Part shown: positions 35,393 through 49,400 of the stretch, one piece after another
Position numbering within the stretch: position 1 is the first letter of the stretch
Layout of the letters: each line of letters opens with the position of its first letter
Assembly (NCBI GenBank): GCA_024349245.1
Contig: JALDNG010000022.1
Location: 9,295,001 to 9,359,000, forward strand
DNA: 64,000 nt
DNA from: Neodontobutis hainanensis
Taxonomy: Eukaryota > Chordata > Actinopteri > Gobiiformes > Odontobutidae
Direction of reading: 5' to 3'
Notes under the pieces: generated by a model
The model's database searches: none
What the model was told of the DNA's origin: nothing
What the model saw: the letters and a program-made list of their open reading frames with translations, nothing else
Program-made: the position numbers and the translations under genes

Positions 35393-36059
35393 CAACGCAT
35401 AGAGGCTCACGGCCAAATGGCTGTTCATTAAAGACAGGGACCTGAGGGGAAGCAATCGTCTGAGAGACGGAAATTGCGTGTCACATTAGATTAGCAGTGT
35501 AAAGCCTCTGGATTGGCTCCGGGGAATAAGGAATTATTTCAATTACATTATTTCAAAAAGTCTTTAAGCAATACCAATGCCGATAAAAACAAATTAAGAG
35601 TGATTTGGGATGATTTGAGCTGCTCTAAGCTGTGCTTTCTGACAATGTGCAGGAAATCAGATATGAATTATACAGATATTACACTGTGTGTAATGTGTCA
35701 GAGTTGAAAGCAGATTATCACTGACAAATAATACCATTGCTTTGCATTGTGTTTCATCAAAAGGGAATGTTCCCAAGTGTCAGTCATACAAGCTGGCCCT
35801 GGTGCATTGTGGGGACTCAAAGCGGGTGCAAATGATAACTCCATCACTCACCAATCAAACAAACAAAGCAATCACCATCACACTAACATACAGGTGTGAT
35901 GCTATAACTTCTCCTATAACAGAATCATACTGAACACAGTGTGACTCTCACAACACCAGCTCTCTACTTTAAGGTATTTGGTGTGTTTCCAGAGTATGAA
36001 CATAAAATTAATGAATTTTATTATTAATGAGTGGACTTTTCTTTGTGTGTAAAAGGTTT

Positions 36060-36433
36060 CGGTCCAGCAGCCAGCAGCGCAGTGTGTGTGTCTGGGGGGA
36101 GTGCAGGGGAGAGGGGGAAGAGGCTACAGAAAGAAGGCAGGCATAGAGGGAGAGGGGGGACTGTCGCACGGAGCTCATGAAGCAGACACCAACAGAGGCA
36201 CACCGACCTGCAGCCACACCACTGACTGCCTGATCCTGTCCACAACGCAGCCAGGAGCCTTGTGAAGCGAGGAAACATCTGCACCTCACCACAACATCTG
36301 GACTGGACCAGCTGCGCGGCGCCACACGTGCGTCTTCACTCTTCTGCGGAGAAAGTGCGGCGTCTTGGTTCCTAGAAGTTAACGAGAGAGTTGTTTGACA
36401 GCAGATAAGTGTTGCTTTGAAAACTTTATCACG
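36060..36433 (+). other. rnf220 5' non-coding exon and promoter region
   Basis: A GC-rich, CpG-containing block ends at a strong donor (ACG|GTGAGTGG) at 36433/36434. The next acceptor is at 37443, giving a 1.0-kb first intron before the coding exon, which matches the usual RNF220 plan of a 5' UTR exon. The left boundary is an estimate; no TATA box was seen. The intron 36434-37443 is AT-rich with no other feature. Confidence 0.55.
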
Positions 36434-37463
36434 GTGAGTGGCGGCAAAAATTACGATTATAGCCTTTTTTGAGTTTTTAAATGGCTTTAAATGGTTGTTT
36501 GATTATAACGTTTATGTCGCTAAACAGTATTTGACCTGACTTTGGGACGGCGCGTGAGCAAAAAGTCACTGAGCTAATGACGTTAATTCAGAGCATTTGT
36601 TAGCAAATCTTCCTCTGACAACGCAATAAGAAAAAAGTCTAGCATTTTTTGAATAACAATTGTTGGTTTACCTGTAACTTTACGTATGGCGTTGAATGTG
36701 AATGTCCCGAGTCTGAATTTTTGATTCCGACAAACTTAAAAAAAAAAGTCTTCTGTGTTTTTTCCGGTAAAGCACATTTCGCTTTCAAAAAGTTATAGCT
36801 TATTAGTGTTAGACTTTTTAAAAATGTTTTATCCTATGAGTCTTAATAACCTAGGTTAGCTTTTAATTAATTGAGCTTCTTACGCACGTGTTTTACGTTA
36901 TTGTATTTTCAGTTAATGACATTTCTCCTGACCCACCGCCAACTTTATTAAGGCCTGATTTAAATAATTCACAATTTGACGGTCATTTTCTTCACACCAA
37001 CTGCCAATATTCATCTCTTTAAATGTTTTTTTTTTTTTTTATGTGAACTACGTGTGTGTCTTTTTGGCACTTTTCTAGTTTTATAGTTCACAGGCCTCCT
37101 ACATCTGTTTCTACAAATAAGTCCAAACTGCCTCCTTGCGGTCTATAATCCGTGTTTAACCAAGTGAAAGAAACAAATACAAAAAAATTCTACAGGATTA
37201 AAAAAATTTACAATTAGGCCACTATGTGTCTCTTAATATTTTAAAACCATTTATTATAATTATTTTTAATGATAATGATAATTAGATTTACTATACACAT
37301 TTTTTTACACCAAAGTAAATTTTTGAAACTGACCACAAATATAATTTCATATAGGCTATAATATAATTTTATGTTTGTAGACTATAATGTGTGTTATTCC
37401 TCTGCTCTAAAACTCCTCTGTCCATCTATTTGTGTCTCCTTAGGAACCACAACACGGAGGTGA

Positions 37464-40400
37464 ATGGACCTCCACCAGCCCTTCAAGATGGACAGCCCCT
37501 CCTACCTGCCGACCCCCCTGGCCTCTCCCGCTCTCATGGTCCTCGCGTCCACCGCTGAGGCTGGCCGTGACGCATCTGTCCCATGCCAGGCACCCAGGCC
37601 CTTTGGCATCCCCACGTCTGTGGAGAAGGACCTCCATCTCCCATTCCCCTCAGCCTCATACACTTTCACATCCATGTACCAGCGCCAAGGGCCCATATCA
37701 GGCACCTTTCCCCCCAGAGATTTCCCCACCTCCTTGCTCCATCTGCACCACCAGTTTAGTGCCCCGAACCTGGACTGCTCTCCCCTGGGGATGCTCAGCC
37801 ACAGCGGAGTGGGAGCTTTTCGACCATTCTCCTCTCCACATGAGGAGAGGGAGACCGGGGGGTACCAGTCAGCTTTCAGCCCAGCAAAGAGGCTGAAAAA
37901 CTGTTTCCCTGATGTGGAGGGGAAGGAGTTTGACTTTGGCTCCTCTGGGAGCTCCCTCAAATCAGGAGAAGACTCTGGGAGGAAGCTGTTTTCCATGTCT
38001 GGCCTTCTGTCGGATGGAGAAGGTTCATCAAGTCCAGAGGATCGCAAAGAACACAGTGAGTAGACAAATCTCAAACTCCAAATCTCTGGGCCGAGGACAC
38101 ATTTGAGCAGATTAACATGAAATGGACTCTCTTGACATGTTTAATTTATGCAGTAAAACATAAATATTTATTATTATAAAGGACCTTGCGGAACCTTTTT
38201 TATTATAAAAGATCTTGTAGAACCTATCAGAGGTTTCCTCTTCAAAGCAGTTGCAAACCGTGACAAGTTAAATCAACCTTTTTGAAACACAAAAAACATT
38301 TCCCCTTTGCACTCTTGTCTTTAACATCTAGTAAACGTGTTTGTAGTGACTGTGTCTGACTTTGACACAAGTAAATTGAACAGTGTCATTCATTCAGCTT
38401 AGTGATCATTAGCCACATATGACCATTAGGCCTATTGGAAGTCAGGCGTTTCTCGGTGACTGAGAAACACAAATACATGGAAGCGTATGGAGAGTTGACA
38501 TAGGCGGAGTGAGAGTTGGAACGAATGACACCCTGTCAGAGATAACGAGGTGGCAGAGATAGAGCAAGGGATGGAGGAGGATAGCGAAAAATAAAGACAG
38601 AGAGAGAGACGCAAAGATGCACCGCAGCCTGAGCTTCCCAACGACAACCCTCAGCTCAATATGGCCGCCCACACCAACCGTCTGATTTGTTGACAAATGA
38701 GTGGGAGAGGTGTCAGTCAGTGTGTAGCGCCAAGAGAGACGCTTCTCATTACTCCAGGGGATAATTGCCCAACGACGCGGGGGCACAACACACTCGCCTT
38801 AGAGGGAAAAGGGAGGGAGAGAGGGAACAGGGACTCAGCGAGGCAATGCTAGGCATGATGGGAAATCAAACCCCCTCAGTGGCGGTCGCCAAGGGGAGCG
38901 CCTGACAGATGAAAGGGACCAGAGGAAGACAGAGAGAGAGGAGAGAGAGCACCCAAAGGCTCGGCAGATCACAGGGGGACACCATAGAAAATAATGACAA
39001 TGGGGGGGGCAGCGATGGAGAGCGAAAGCAGTGAGGGAGCTGCACTGATACACGCACTCATACATATCACCTAAAGGAAACTTTCATCCCACACATAAAG
39101 GGCGGCAGCAGGGACGAGTCGTCTTAAGAAAAGTTTGGATTGTGAGCCAAGTGTGTGTTTCTTCTTTATGCATATGTGTGTGTCATCGTTGAAACTTGCT
39201 GATTTTGTTGGTGGCGGTGTCTGAGTGACAGGGCCAGGGAGGCGGAGTGGCAGGGAGGAATCTCAATATGGAATTTTAATAAGGAAGAGATGCCAAGCCG
39301 GCATGTTGGTGTGAGAGGTGTGTCTGTCTGACAATGTTTGCTCTGTGCACTCGTGCATGCGTGCTCCCCTCACCTCCTGATTTTGGGAATCTCATTTGAG
39401 GTGTGTTGACAAGGACAAAAGATGGGGTGGATTAGAACATGCAGAGAGAAGGAACTCTCCTCCCTAAAAAGTTTTAGGGGAAACATATTCAGGCCCATTG
39501 GAAGCTGCTTTTCAGCTTTATCCAATTAGATTGGAGCTCAGGCAAACTAAGAGCTTTAATGCAATTGAGCTCCCAGCAGTTTTCTGACATGCCCTTGTTC
39601 CTCTTGACTGGGCAACAGACAGTCACTTTAGGACCAAAAGACTTAAGTGTTAAGCTTGAAATCTCCTTGTGTCTGACGGTCTCAAGCACAGTGCTCAGCA
39701 GAATCAGACAATACATATTATACATATATATTCAAGTATGTTCTTTCCCGGAACTGCCAAAATAATTTAGAAATTGTTAAGACAATAGTTAGATTTTTTG
39801 GAATACTGTAAGGTACTGAAGGTACAGAATTTGAAGCACAAGCCACTATAGTGAAGTGCGCTTTTGAAGACATCCGAGTGTAAACTATTGCCACAGTCTC
39901 TGTCATCCGGACAGTGAGCCTGTTACATTCACTTTATTTATCAGAAACATTCAGTGTCGATTTTCCGTTTTTCAGACCTGCCTCTGTTTTATCAGGAAAG
40001 GTCTGAGACAGGGTGTGCTCTGACAGCTGTTCAAACAGCCACGCTCATTTTCAAAGGGCAGATGTCTTCACTGGAGCGAGTCATGCTTATTTTCCTCTGG
40101 GATATACTTTCTGCTGCAGGCCAGACCTGGAACAAGAATGGGCCTTTACCAGAAACATGAGTTGTGATACTGGAGAAGCAGAGTTGCAAAACAAACAGTG
40201 GCCAAACTGACTTTGTGGTATGTGAGTATAGCTGCGCAATGTTTTTCTCTTTAAGACATTAGTTAAAAAATAAAAACTTCCATGTGATGCCATGTAAGAA
40301 ACAAAGCTTTATTTAAAGTACCGCCGCGTAAGTTTAAGCCCAAACATATATATTCTCAAAATCATTTGGTATTTTTTTTACATGAGATCTCACTGACACA

Positions 40401-43400
40401 GTATCCTTCAGCTGGACAGAATTCTCTAATATTCTGTTCCTTCACAAGAGATTAACTTAGTGACACTCATTACGGCACGCTACATGTTTTATTTTATTTT
40501 TTTCAGGCTTCTCTAAAATGAATTAAATGTTGTAGCAACTCCTATTGCTAATTTCTGTGTTTATGAGAGATTGGCACAAGGACAGTGGAACTTTGGTTTA
40601 CCCAATAATAGTTAATGAATTATTGTGACACTTCTATCTAAAAGATACGGCCAAGATTTGGTCCATGAATTATCTCTGCAGTAAAGTTTATTTAACAGAC
40701 AGTTGACAGAACACTAACAAGTAACAGATTAATTATAAAATAGAAATGCTAAAAGTAAAATTCAAATACAATATTTATTGTCCATCTTTATACATTTCAG
40801 CCCTATATTGACACTTTGTTATGCACAGTGACACATGCTGTATGTTCTAGCTGTGTGCACTGATTTGTTAAAGGTGAGGCCATCCGCATGCTGTGTTTTC
40901 CGTGTGGCTGTCGTTGCCGGCTGCTCGTATTGAGTGAAGCTTCCCGTCGAAAGACACAGTGTTTACATCCCACCGGCCGACCACAGGAGATCAATAACAA
41001 CCACTCGATGCTCATGCATACACATATAGTATCTGCTGTTCACTTTTATTCCCAAGGTGTACACTCCTTTTCAGGCATGTTCACTCACTGCCTCAACAGT
41101 CACACACACCATATGCCTTTACCTAGTTTTCATTTCCTCTTGTTAAGTGTAATGGAACAGTTGAGTAAATTGTCACATACAAATCTGAGCAGTGGAATAG
41201 TCTAGAGATATGGTAGTTTAACATGGACGACACATTTCTCAAACTGTATATGAATCAGAATATATACAGGCACATACACTATAATAGCACACACTATTTC
41301 ACTTTGTCCTTTACAGTGTTTTTTCTTTATCTTTTGTTATTTTTAATCTATAAACTAATGTTAAACATATTTCTGACTTTTTGAAAAACTAACTTCTACA
41401 ACAGTTAGTGGCCTACAGCCCAGGAACAGGAGGAAGCATTACTATATTAATGGTGGTTGTGTTTGATGTAAAAGCACGCCGTGGTTGACTGTTCCCCCTC
41501 CTGTTGTGACGCTGCTTTGTCCTCTTAATGTTCTCCTGAGTAAAAAAGGCTTTCATCCTGGCAGGAGGGGAAGCTCCTCTCAGCTTTATCCTCTTTGCCC
41601 TCCTTATAAAGGCTAAAAAGAGCAAAGTTGGAGGTTTCATCCCCTGCCATTACCTTTAAATGTTGGCAGTGTGGTCTGACTAGTGTTAATGCATCATGTG
41701 TGGGCAGAGAGTGTGTTTTCGGTCAAGCTTCAACGATGGCTGAGTGCTCACAAGTTGCACAGTGTCAGGCAGTGGACCACACGGCTCGTGAGAAGCAGAC
41801 GGCATTTCTATAAGTCTGGCAGGAGGCTTTTACAGTAGCAGGGGGAAATGTGTCTTTGCGAGGGGACTTTTTGTGGTGATCATCAGCACCTGTCAGATGC
41901 TTAACACAATGTCCTGACATAGCTTGAGCCATCTTGTATTTGTTGCATCTGCCTCTGTCTCTGCTTCTGTGTAAAGACACGGCAGCTCAAGAAAGCAGAC
42001 AGAAAGCTGAGAGAGGGGTCATAATAAGTGCAGGGTCCAGGGGTCGGTAAAACAACTGCCTTGTTTTAACAGAGGCCATCTTTCCTTGTTTCCTTCTCGC
42101 CACTTTTCCCTCTGCCCTCTTTTTCTCCTTCCCTCTCTGCGCACCTGATCGACCTGCATCACTACTGCTTCTGATCTCACATCAAAGACCACCTCTATGT
42201 GTGTGTACTTGGCTAAAGGCGAGGGGGTATTTCTGAAGATTGTATCTCATGTTCGCACACACACACCACACACAAACTAACATCCTTGGTCCTGTCCCCA
42301 GAGCCTTACAAATCAGTCAGGCAGATAGAGAGGGCAGGAAGGCCAAACTCTGGGGTTAAACATATGCCGCAGAGGAGCAGTGCAGACAGACAACGAGACC
42401 ACACCAATCTCACACGCCTGGATGGCAGCCAGAAGCCATAGAAAATTTCATATTGCAGCTTGTATGTTCTATATGTGTGTTTTGTAAGTGTCACAGACAG
42501 CTCTCATTACAGCATGTCACTTGGGCTTGTTGCAAGTCTCCCAGCTGTGGAAGAGCTTGACGAAAGCCAATACTGTACGTCAAAGCCATGCCAGGCGTGA
42601 TAGCTTTACCTCGCAAATACATGACATCTTGAAACTATTTTGTGCTTTTATGAGCAGCATTTATATGCGCTGCCGATGCTCTACACAACCTACATCATTA
42701 AATGTGCTTTTTTTTTGTAATTCTACTGAACTGAATAAGTGGGATGTCTTTAGGGTTCTGGCATGCTATGGACAAAGATAAACAGTTGTACAGCAACCGT
42801 GCATAACTTCTTAAATGTAAAGTAGTGTCTACTTACACATGTATGCCCTCATCGATTTAGGCAGTTCCAGTGTCGTTTAGCTGTTCCCCAAACTCAAATC
42901 AGTACTAGTGCGATTCTACGTTAAAGGTCAAAGTTTGTCAGGATTGACCCTTCACCCCACTGTGAAGGGGTGTAAACACTCCCCCAATTCTCTTGAGAGA
43001 ATAGGTCTTGGTCTGGGTCATAAATCACGAGTCTGATAATTGGTAGGAAAACAGCAGTCCAGCAGTATATAACCTTTTACGTGTCGTCTCAACTCTTTAT
43101 TATGGTGCTAATGAGTGGCTGCCGATCAGTGGTAGAGCTGAGAGCAAAGAGGGTGGAGGCCAGGGTTCACCTCCGTAAAATATGGGCTACTGGTGTCTTA
43201 TACACTGCTGGACGAACATTAATGCATACACTCAACTTTACTGAACTGAAGTCACAAGCAGAGGGCACACAGCTGCGCACAGAAAAGAACTCATAGACAC
43301 ACTAAAGGATATGCGCGTATGCAAACATTTCCACACATATGCATATGCACACACAGTGGCTGGCAGGCTCAGCAGTATCCATTACAGGCAGCCATTAGTA

Positions 43401-46400
43401 TGGAGATTGTGCTAATTGTCCCTATAGACCACACAGGCAGCGTTCGGCAGCCCCACTGTGAGAGTACCAGGCTGAGTAAGAGCACTGGCTCTCCTTTACA
43501 CATCCATAGCCCCTTTCACACTGCACGTCGGACCCGCAATATTCCCGTAACATTGCCTGGTCGCCTTCTGTGTGAAAGCAACCACGTCCCGGAATTGATT
43601 ACCGAATCGAACCCGGGTAGGGGACCTAGTAATATTGCGGTAATCGATCCGGAACGAGCGCTGTGTGAACACAAGCCAAAACTAATGCCGCAACGGATGT
43701 GACGGATTCTTCGATCAGAAACACCCAGTTGCATGAGCCGTGTACACAGAGTGGTAGCTTTTAGCATTCGATGGCGCCTCTGTGCTCTAAGTCTCGCTGC
43801 TTCACATTGTTTCCTACTCTCAGCAAGCTTTGCTTCCAGCGTTCGCGTTATCTCATTAACTCTCCGGAAAGAAGTCAATATCGAAAAACATGAAGTAATT
43901 TGAGCATTTAGCATGAACAACAATGCCGCTAGTTGCTGGTCAACAGCCATGTTTACAAAGCAATGAGAACACTTCCGTTTTGCGGTACCTTCTTCTTTGG
44001 CGCCAATCTTTTTCGACTCGTACATTATACGTCACATCCGGATGTCACGTGTCAACTCGACCCGGGACCGTTATGGGTTGTGTGTGAAAGCGCACATATT
44101 ACCGTATTTCACTGGCAGTGTGAATGGACCAAATCTAGCGGCCCGGGAAAAAATGCCGGGTCGCATTATCCTTGTATTTGCCGGAATCGCAGTGTGAAAG
44201 GGGCTCTATTGTCTCGGTCGCGACCCTATTAGTGCAATTACAAATCAATCAGTGAATGATTATGGGATGAATGCCATGGTTTGTCTCAATGCAAATTACA
44301 CTCTGATATAACATCAAGTGACTATTGTAAAAAACATTCACAAACAACAATATTCTATTACTGTAATGATTTTAACATTCACAGAATCTTAAATATTAAT
44401 ATTTTTGTTTAAAATAACCATAGACTGTATTATAATTAATAATATATTTTTAGAGATGATACAATTTTTACACGTTTAAAGTTTTCTTTAAGTATTTTTA
44501 AAACATGGACTTTATTGTGGCTACCAGTTTAAGAAGACACTCGATGTGAGTCCTCGTGTGCAGTGTGCAGGTCTAGACTCTGACTCACTGGAGAGGGTTT
44601 GCTCTCATAGCAGCGGCTCAAAGCCTACAATCAGTCAAATATAGGAGATTGAAGTGTAAGCGGCTCCGCTGTGACCCCACAGACACACAACACAGGAGAA
44701 GAGATCTATACCCGCTGGCGCTGCCACGGGATGCTTTGTTCTGCCCTGATTGCTGACAGGGGATCGGAGGGATGTATTGACAGGGGCTCGCACTGCGCTG
44801 TGCTCACCCGGGCTACACACAAACCTGTTAGTGATATACAAAAGGGCAGTCAAAAGCATGTTTACAAGCACATTTTAGCCTTTCACTGTTTCTCTCTGAC
44901 AATCCTTTTACAACACACATACTCTTAAACTCGTACAAATAACTGAGAGCATAAAAGCACTGAGTGATTTCTGGTCTACTCTGGTGATTTGCGTTAGTGT
45001 TGTATCAAAGCCCATGTTGTAAGTCAAATGTGGTGCTAGGTTACCGCACAAGTATTTAGTGTCCTTGAAAGAAGGAAAAGACAGTTATTTATTGCCAAGT
45101 TCTTTGGCATTTTATTGTTAAGCCTCTTGATTACAGCAGCATGTTACTCCTACTAATTAATCAGTACCTAAAATTTCTACTTAAATAGCCCCCTGTGCCC
45201 CTCATTCACCCTTTGTGTATGATACCAGAGATAAGCTGTACGCTCATCTATATCTTTCCAGTTTCCACATGTAAACATGTTCAAAAAACCATGTTCATCT
45301 GCTTTAATTCTTAGCTCATCGAGGCAGACACAATAACATCCTTTAGGAAGTGTAACTAGCCCAAACACAGGTGAATGACAGAGCGCCAGGTGCTTTCGCT
45401 CTGCTACCAGCATCAGTCAGCACGGCTCTTCTGACAGTATCAGATGTTATCAGGAGCATAAAGGGGAAGGATGGCTTATCTTTAATGATGAGACTAAAGA
45501 GAATTGTGAATGACACTGTCCGAATTTATTTAGACAAGTCTTAACTGAAGGCCAGGGTGTGCTCTCATTGATGTCCAATGGGGGCTTTTCACAAAGCTGT
45601 CGAAAAACAGCACCTGGAACACAGTAATAATGATTCAGTTTGATGTAAATACTGGCTGCTCTAGGGATGTTTCAGGCTCTTCATGGACTGCTGCCTCCTA
45701 ATAACCACGGGGTCACCTGGTTTAGACAAAAGGTGTGAGGGACAGGTGTGAGGCCAAGACAGGTGGATGTTTTTCACTGTTGATAAAAGGAAACTGTGTC
45801 TACTTCTTTGTAAAAGCACAACAACTACAAATACTAATCTCACTACAAATACCAAACCTTCAAATAGCTCACATACAGCCCTCTGAGTAATTGTTGCTCA
45901 GTGGCAATAGAGAGCCCAGACATAATTAAACTCTTCAGTGACTTCCACACTGACGCTCTGTTTGTCCGGGACTGTTAGAAAGTTGAGTACTTGGAGCAAG
46001 CAACTGAGTGATCTCTCATTTTCTCCTTATTAAGCACTAATTGAGAGAAAGAGCGAGAAGAGAAAAGAAAATGAAAGGGAAGTGATGAGTAGAGATTAGG
46101 AGGAGACGGAGGCAGAGACAGTGTTAATGTGTATTAATCAGTGGTGCATGTAATAGTGAGCTCAGTGTTTACAGCCAATCTAATAAGCCTCTAATGAGCA
46201 ATTGTGATCTGTGTCGTCTGTTGATGTCTATATTTTATCTCTTTTTCATATTCAGGAAAGGACAGAAGTGAAATAGATTTCAATAATTACTGTTCTGTTA
46301 CAGGTGACGTTCTTATGACTTCATAAAATAAAGATGCAACAAACAGCAGTTTTTAAAATATAATTTACATTTTCTCAAGTTTGGATTATTGCTTTTGCAG

Positions 46401-49400
46401 AAACTCCTCTAACAGGCAAGTCTTTGTGTCAGCCTCGTTTTGTTATTTTCTGTCTACTTTATTGCTACTAAAACAAAAATTCTTCTGGACAGTGGCTTAT
46501 ACTGTAGGGCATGTTTTACAGAGAAGCACTTTTGCTTCAAAGTGAAAACAGTAAAAAAAAAAAGTCAGCTCTGAGACAGGTCCGGTGTGTTTCCACTGAG
46601 CGCAGGTTGACAGCATTACAGTGACTGACAGGCCACTGCTGCTGCCCGCTGTCAGCTGCTGCTTGATCCAACACAACTGCTCTGACTGTGACAGACAGCA
46701 GTCCACTGGAAATACATGTCACTCACTGCATGTGACGTTGTGCTGCCCTGATTTGAGCTGAGTGCATCAGAGGTGGGGATAATCTGTGTCAGCTTTTACC
46801 CCTTTTAATTTTAATAATTTGAATAATTTATATTTTGTCTTATAGTGCTTTTATAAAAGGATCATAGTTGCTGACATTGCTTTTGATGTTATTGTTCACG
46901 TTATTATTTAATTATTTAAAAAATACAAAAATACTGAAATTATATAATAATTTACAGTGGACATTTTTAATAAAATATTTAAGGTTTTAGAGTTGATTTA
47001 TACATTTTGGTTATTACAATTATCATTATTATTTTAGGCTTTTTTGTCTTTATTTGATTGTAGCCAGTAGGTCGACAGGAAACAGGACAGAGGGAAACAA
47101 TATTTGCATGTCATTAATATAATTATTAATTATGTGCTCTAACTGAGCGAGGGGTACCCTCCTGTTTTATACATGTCTAGAGTTTCCTCACAATTACCAA
47201 ATTCATTCTGTTGGAGACAACAAAAGACCTGCCATTAAAGAGTTACTGCTATAGCAGGGTATTAACTGCCCTCAGGTCTTTCTCTGTGATATCTGTGTGT
47301 GTATGTAGTCTTTGATTACTGCAATACTCAAGGGCAGGGCTAACTTTTCCTCTGACTTCCCCACGCTCTCTGATCACTGTGATCTGTAAACCACTATCAA
47401 AGATCATTGAGCCATGCATCTCAATGAGGATGGGATTGATTGGCTGAAGCGGAGCGAGGCAGGTTTCGATCTTTGCCATCCGGTTCTGAGAAGGGAAATA
47501 TGGTCACAGCAACATAGTTGCACTACTGGCCAGTCCACTCTCCATCAATGAGATGATTGGACACATACATGCTGGACCACGCCTGCCCCTGATGGAACAA
47601 TTGTAGTGGCTAATGGAAGAGATGAGCGAGGCTGAAAAGAACCTGAGCGGCTGCAGAGAAATGGGGGGTTTGTGCACTGATTGACCTGTGGTCACAGAGG
47701 TTATGTCCATTGATCTGTAGGCCAGAAGAAAGGGCTTTGGCCTGCGGGGCTTCAGAATGAGTCTATTTGGTCTTTAGGATTCCTGTCCATTCCCACCAGG
47801 AGCATTTTTATCATGTGACTCCCAGAGCCTCCCAGCTGCTGTCTTCTCCTGCGCGTGGTAGCTACAGCATTAAAGAGGCCAAAGGCAAATCAATGTTCTT
47901 GAAGAGGTTGATACAGATCTTATTAGTCAATGAATGATCATTAGCACCCTAACGAGCCATTGATCTTTGCAGGGGCAAAGGTTGTGGTAAGTGTCTTTAA
48001 TACATTAAACACAATTGATTGCCGAATAGGAGGGATATATATTTGAAGGATGCTAGAATTAGATTGGACAGTTAGATTTGAGGTCAAGCCAGGAGAGGAA
48101 GTGTATCTTGAACAGCGTTGAAAGTGGTTAAAATTAAACATTGAGCCCAGCAGCTGTCTTTTATGTATTACCGCTGTAGCAATTCTGTAATTAATAAAAG
48201 GCAAATATGTGGAGCCAGTCAAAGGTAACTAGGCTGAGTGTTTCAAAGGCTGCTGCAGACTTTGAAAGCTGAGGAAATGACTGTGCTTATAGCAGATGTG
48301 TTACTACAGGGCCTATTATGTTGCTCATTAAATACCCAACCTCTCAATAGGCCATTATTTCCCCAATAAAAAACAAACGGCGGCCTGCATACTTTCCCCT
48401 CTACCCTACCTCTTGCTCTACCTCACAGATGCAAAACCCCTGACTAATATCCTGCATGTGATGCTTTTAAATAAGAAGCAGGCCCGGGGACAGGGTGGGG
48501 TACAGGTGTGGCAGGAGCCAGTAGCTTTTATTGCTCTCCATCTTCTGTGAAAGCGTGCCAAGGACCTGCCGGCACAACAGCACCGTAGCACTGGTCGCCA
48601 AGCGTTAACTGTACTCCCTTTGCCATTCTCTCCATGCCCGCTGCTTATATAGAGCATGTGCTTGTTATGCTTTATAGAGGGATTTCTCATGTGCTCAGAT
48701 GATTGTTTGATGATTGGGATAATGACGCCAGTTTGAGTGAGTTATCTCAGCACTTTCTTGGCAGAGAAAACGGATGCCACTAACATAAAACAAGCTTCCC
48801 GTCCTCATATGCGTGGTTGCTGTGTGTCCCTGTCATTCTAAGCTGTCCTGCCCTGCACATGTCAGTCAAAATTATAGCATGGCTCTAGGTTTGTCACTGG
48901 GGGATGTTTGTCACCATGTCTGCCCTGCAGATCAGCCTTTTCATGCCCCGCCATAATGTCAGCGGGTGACATCCAGGCCTGATGTGATGTGGCATTCTCT
49001 AAAGGTCACGTTAGGCATCTCCTCTCCGTCCGCATCAGCAGTACTGGCAGCCGTCATATGGGCGCTGGCATCGACCATTACCCTGGCCCTCAGGGAGATG
49101 CGCTGCTTTGAGGATTTGTCAGCAGGATTGTGATCTCTCTGTTTCACTAGCGAGTACTGAACCATGGTCTGCCACGGTCCACATGTTGAAGCCGAACAAC
49201 AGAAACAAGATTTCACCATTAGTCTTACAAGTGGAAGAGTAGCTTTTAGTTTTTGAAAGATAAACTTTAATATCTTACAATGCTCTTGATAGCAGGGACA
49301 AGGAAGGGGCTCTATGTTTTTACAGGTTTGGCTCAAGACATTACTCAGAAATAAAAAGCATGTGTGTCGCAGCTGCCTTGTTCATAAAAGCCTTGTTTCA

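Larger units (their letters stand above)
19579..36059. other. 16-kb region without recognised genes between dmap1 and rnf220
   Basis: I found no exon chain. Open frames here are short and overlap repeats or AT-rich DNA. The region holds teleost-type interspersed repeats (27.2-27.7 kb, 29.4-30.4 kb), two long (TG)n arrays and a short minisatellite. It also has several repeat-free stretches rich in TAAT, ATTTGCAT-like and TGATTGAC-like motifs (for example 23.2-23.7, 24.06-24.25, 28.5-28.75 and 34.45-34.65 kb) that look like candidate enhancers. ERI3, which sits between DMAP1 and RNF220 in human, was not recognised. Confidence 0.5.

Noticed and set aside
48959..49336. 125-codon minus-strand frame in rnf220 intron 2
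   Set aside because: It has no recognisable domain, no splice partners and unremarkable composition.
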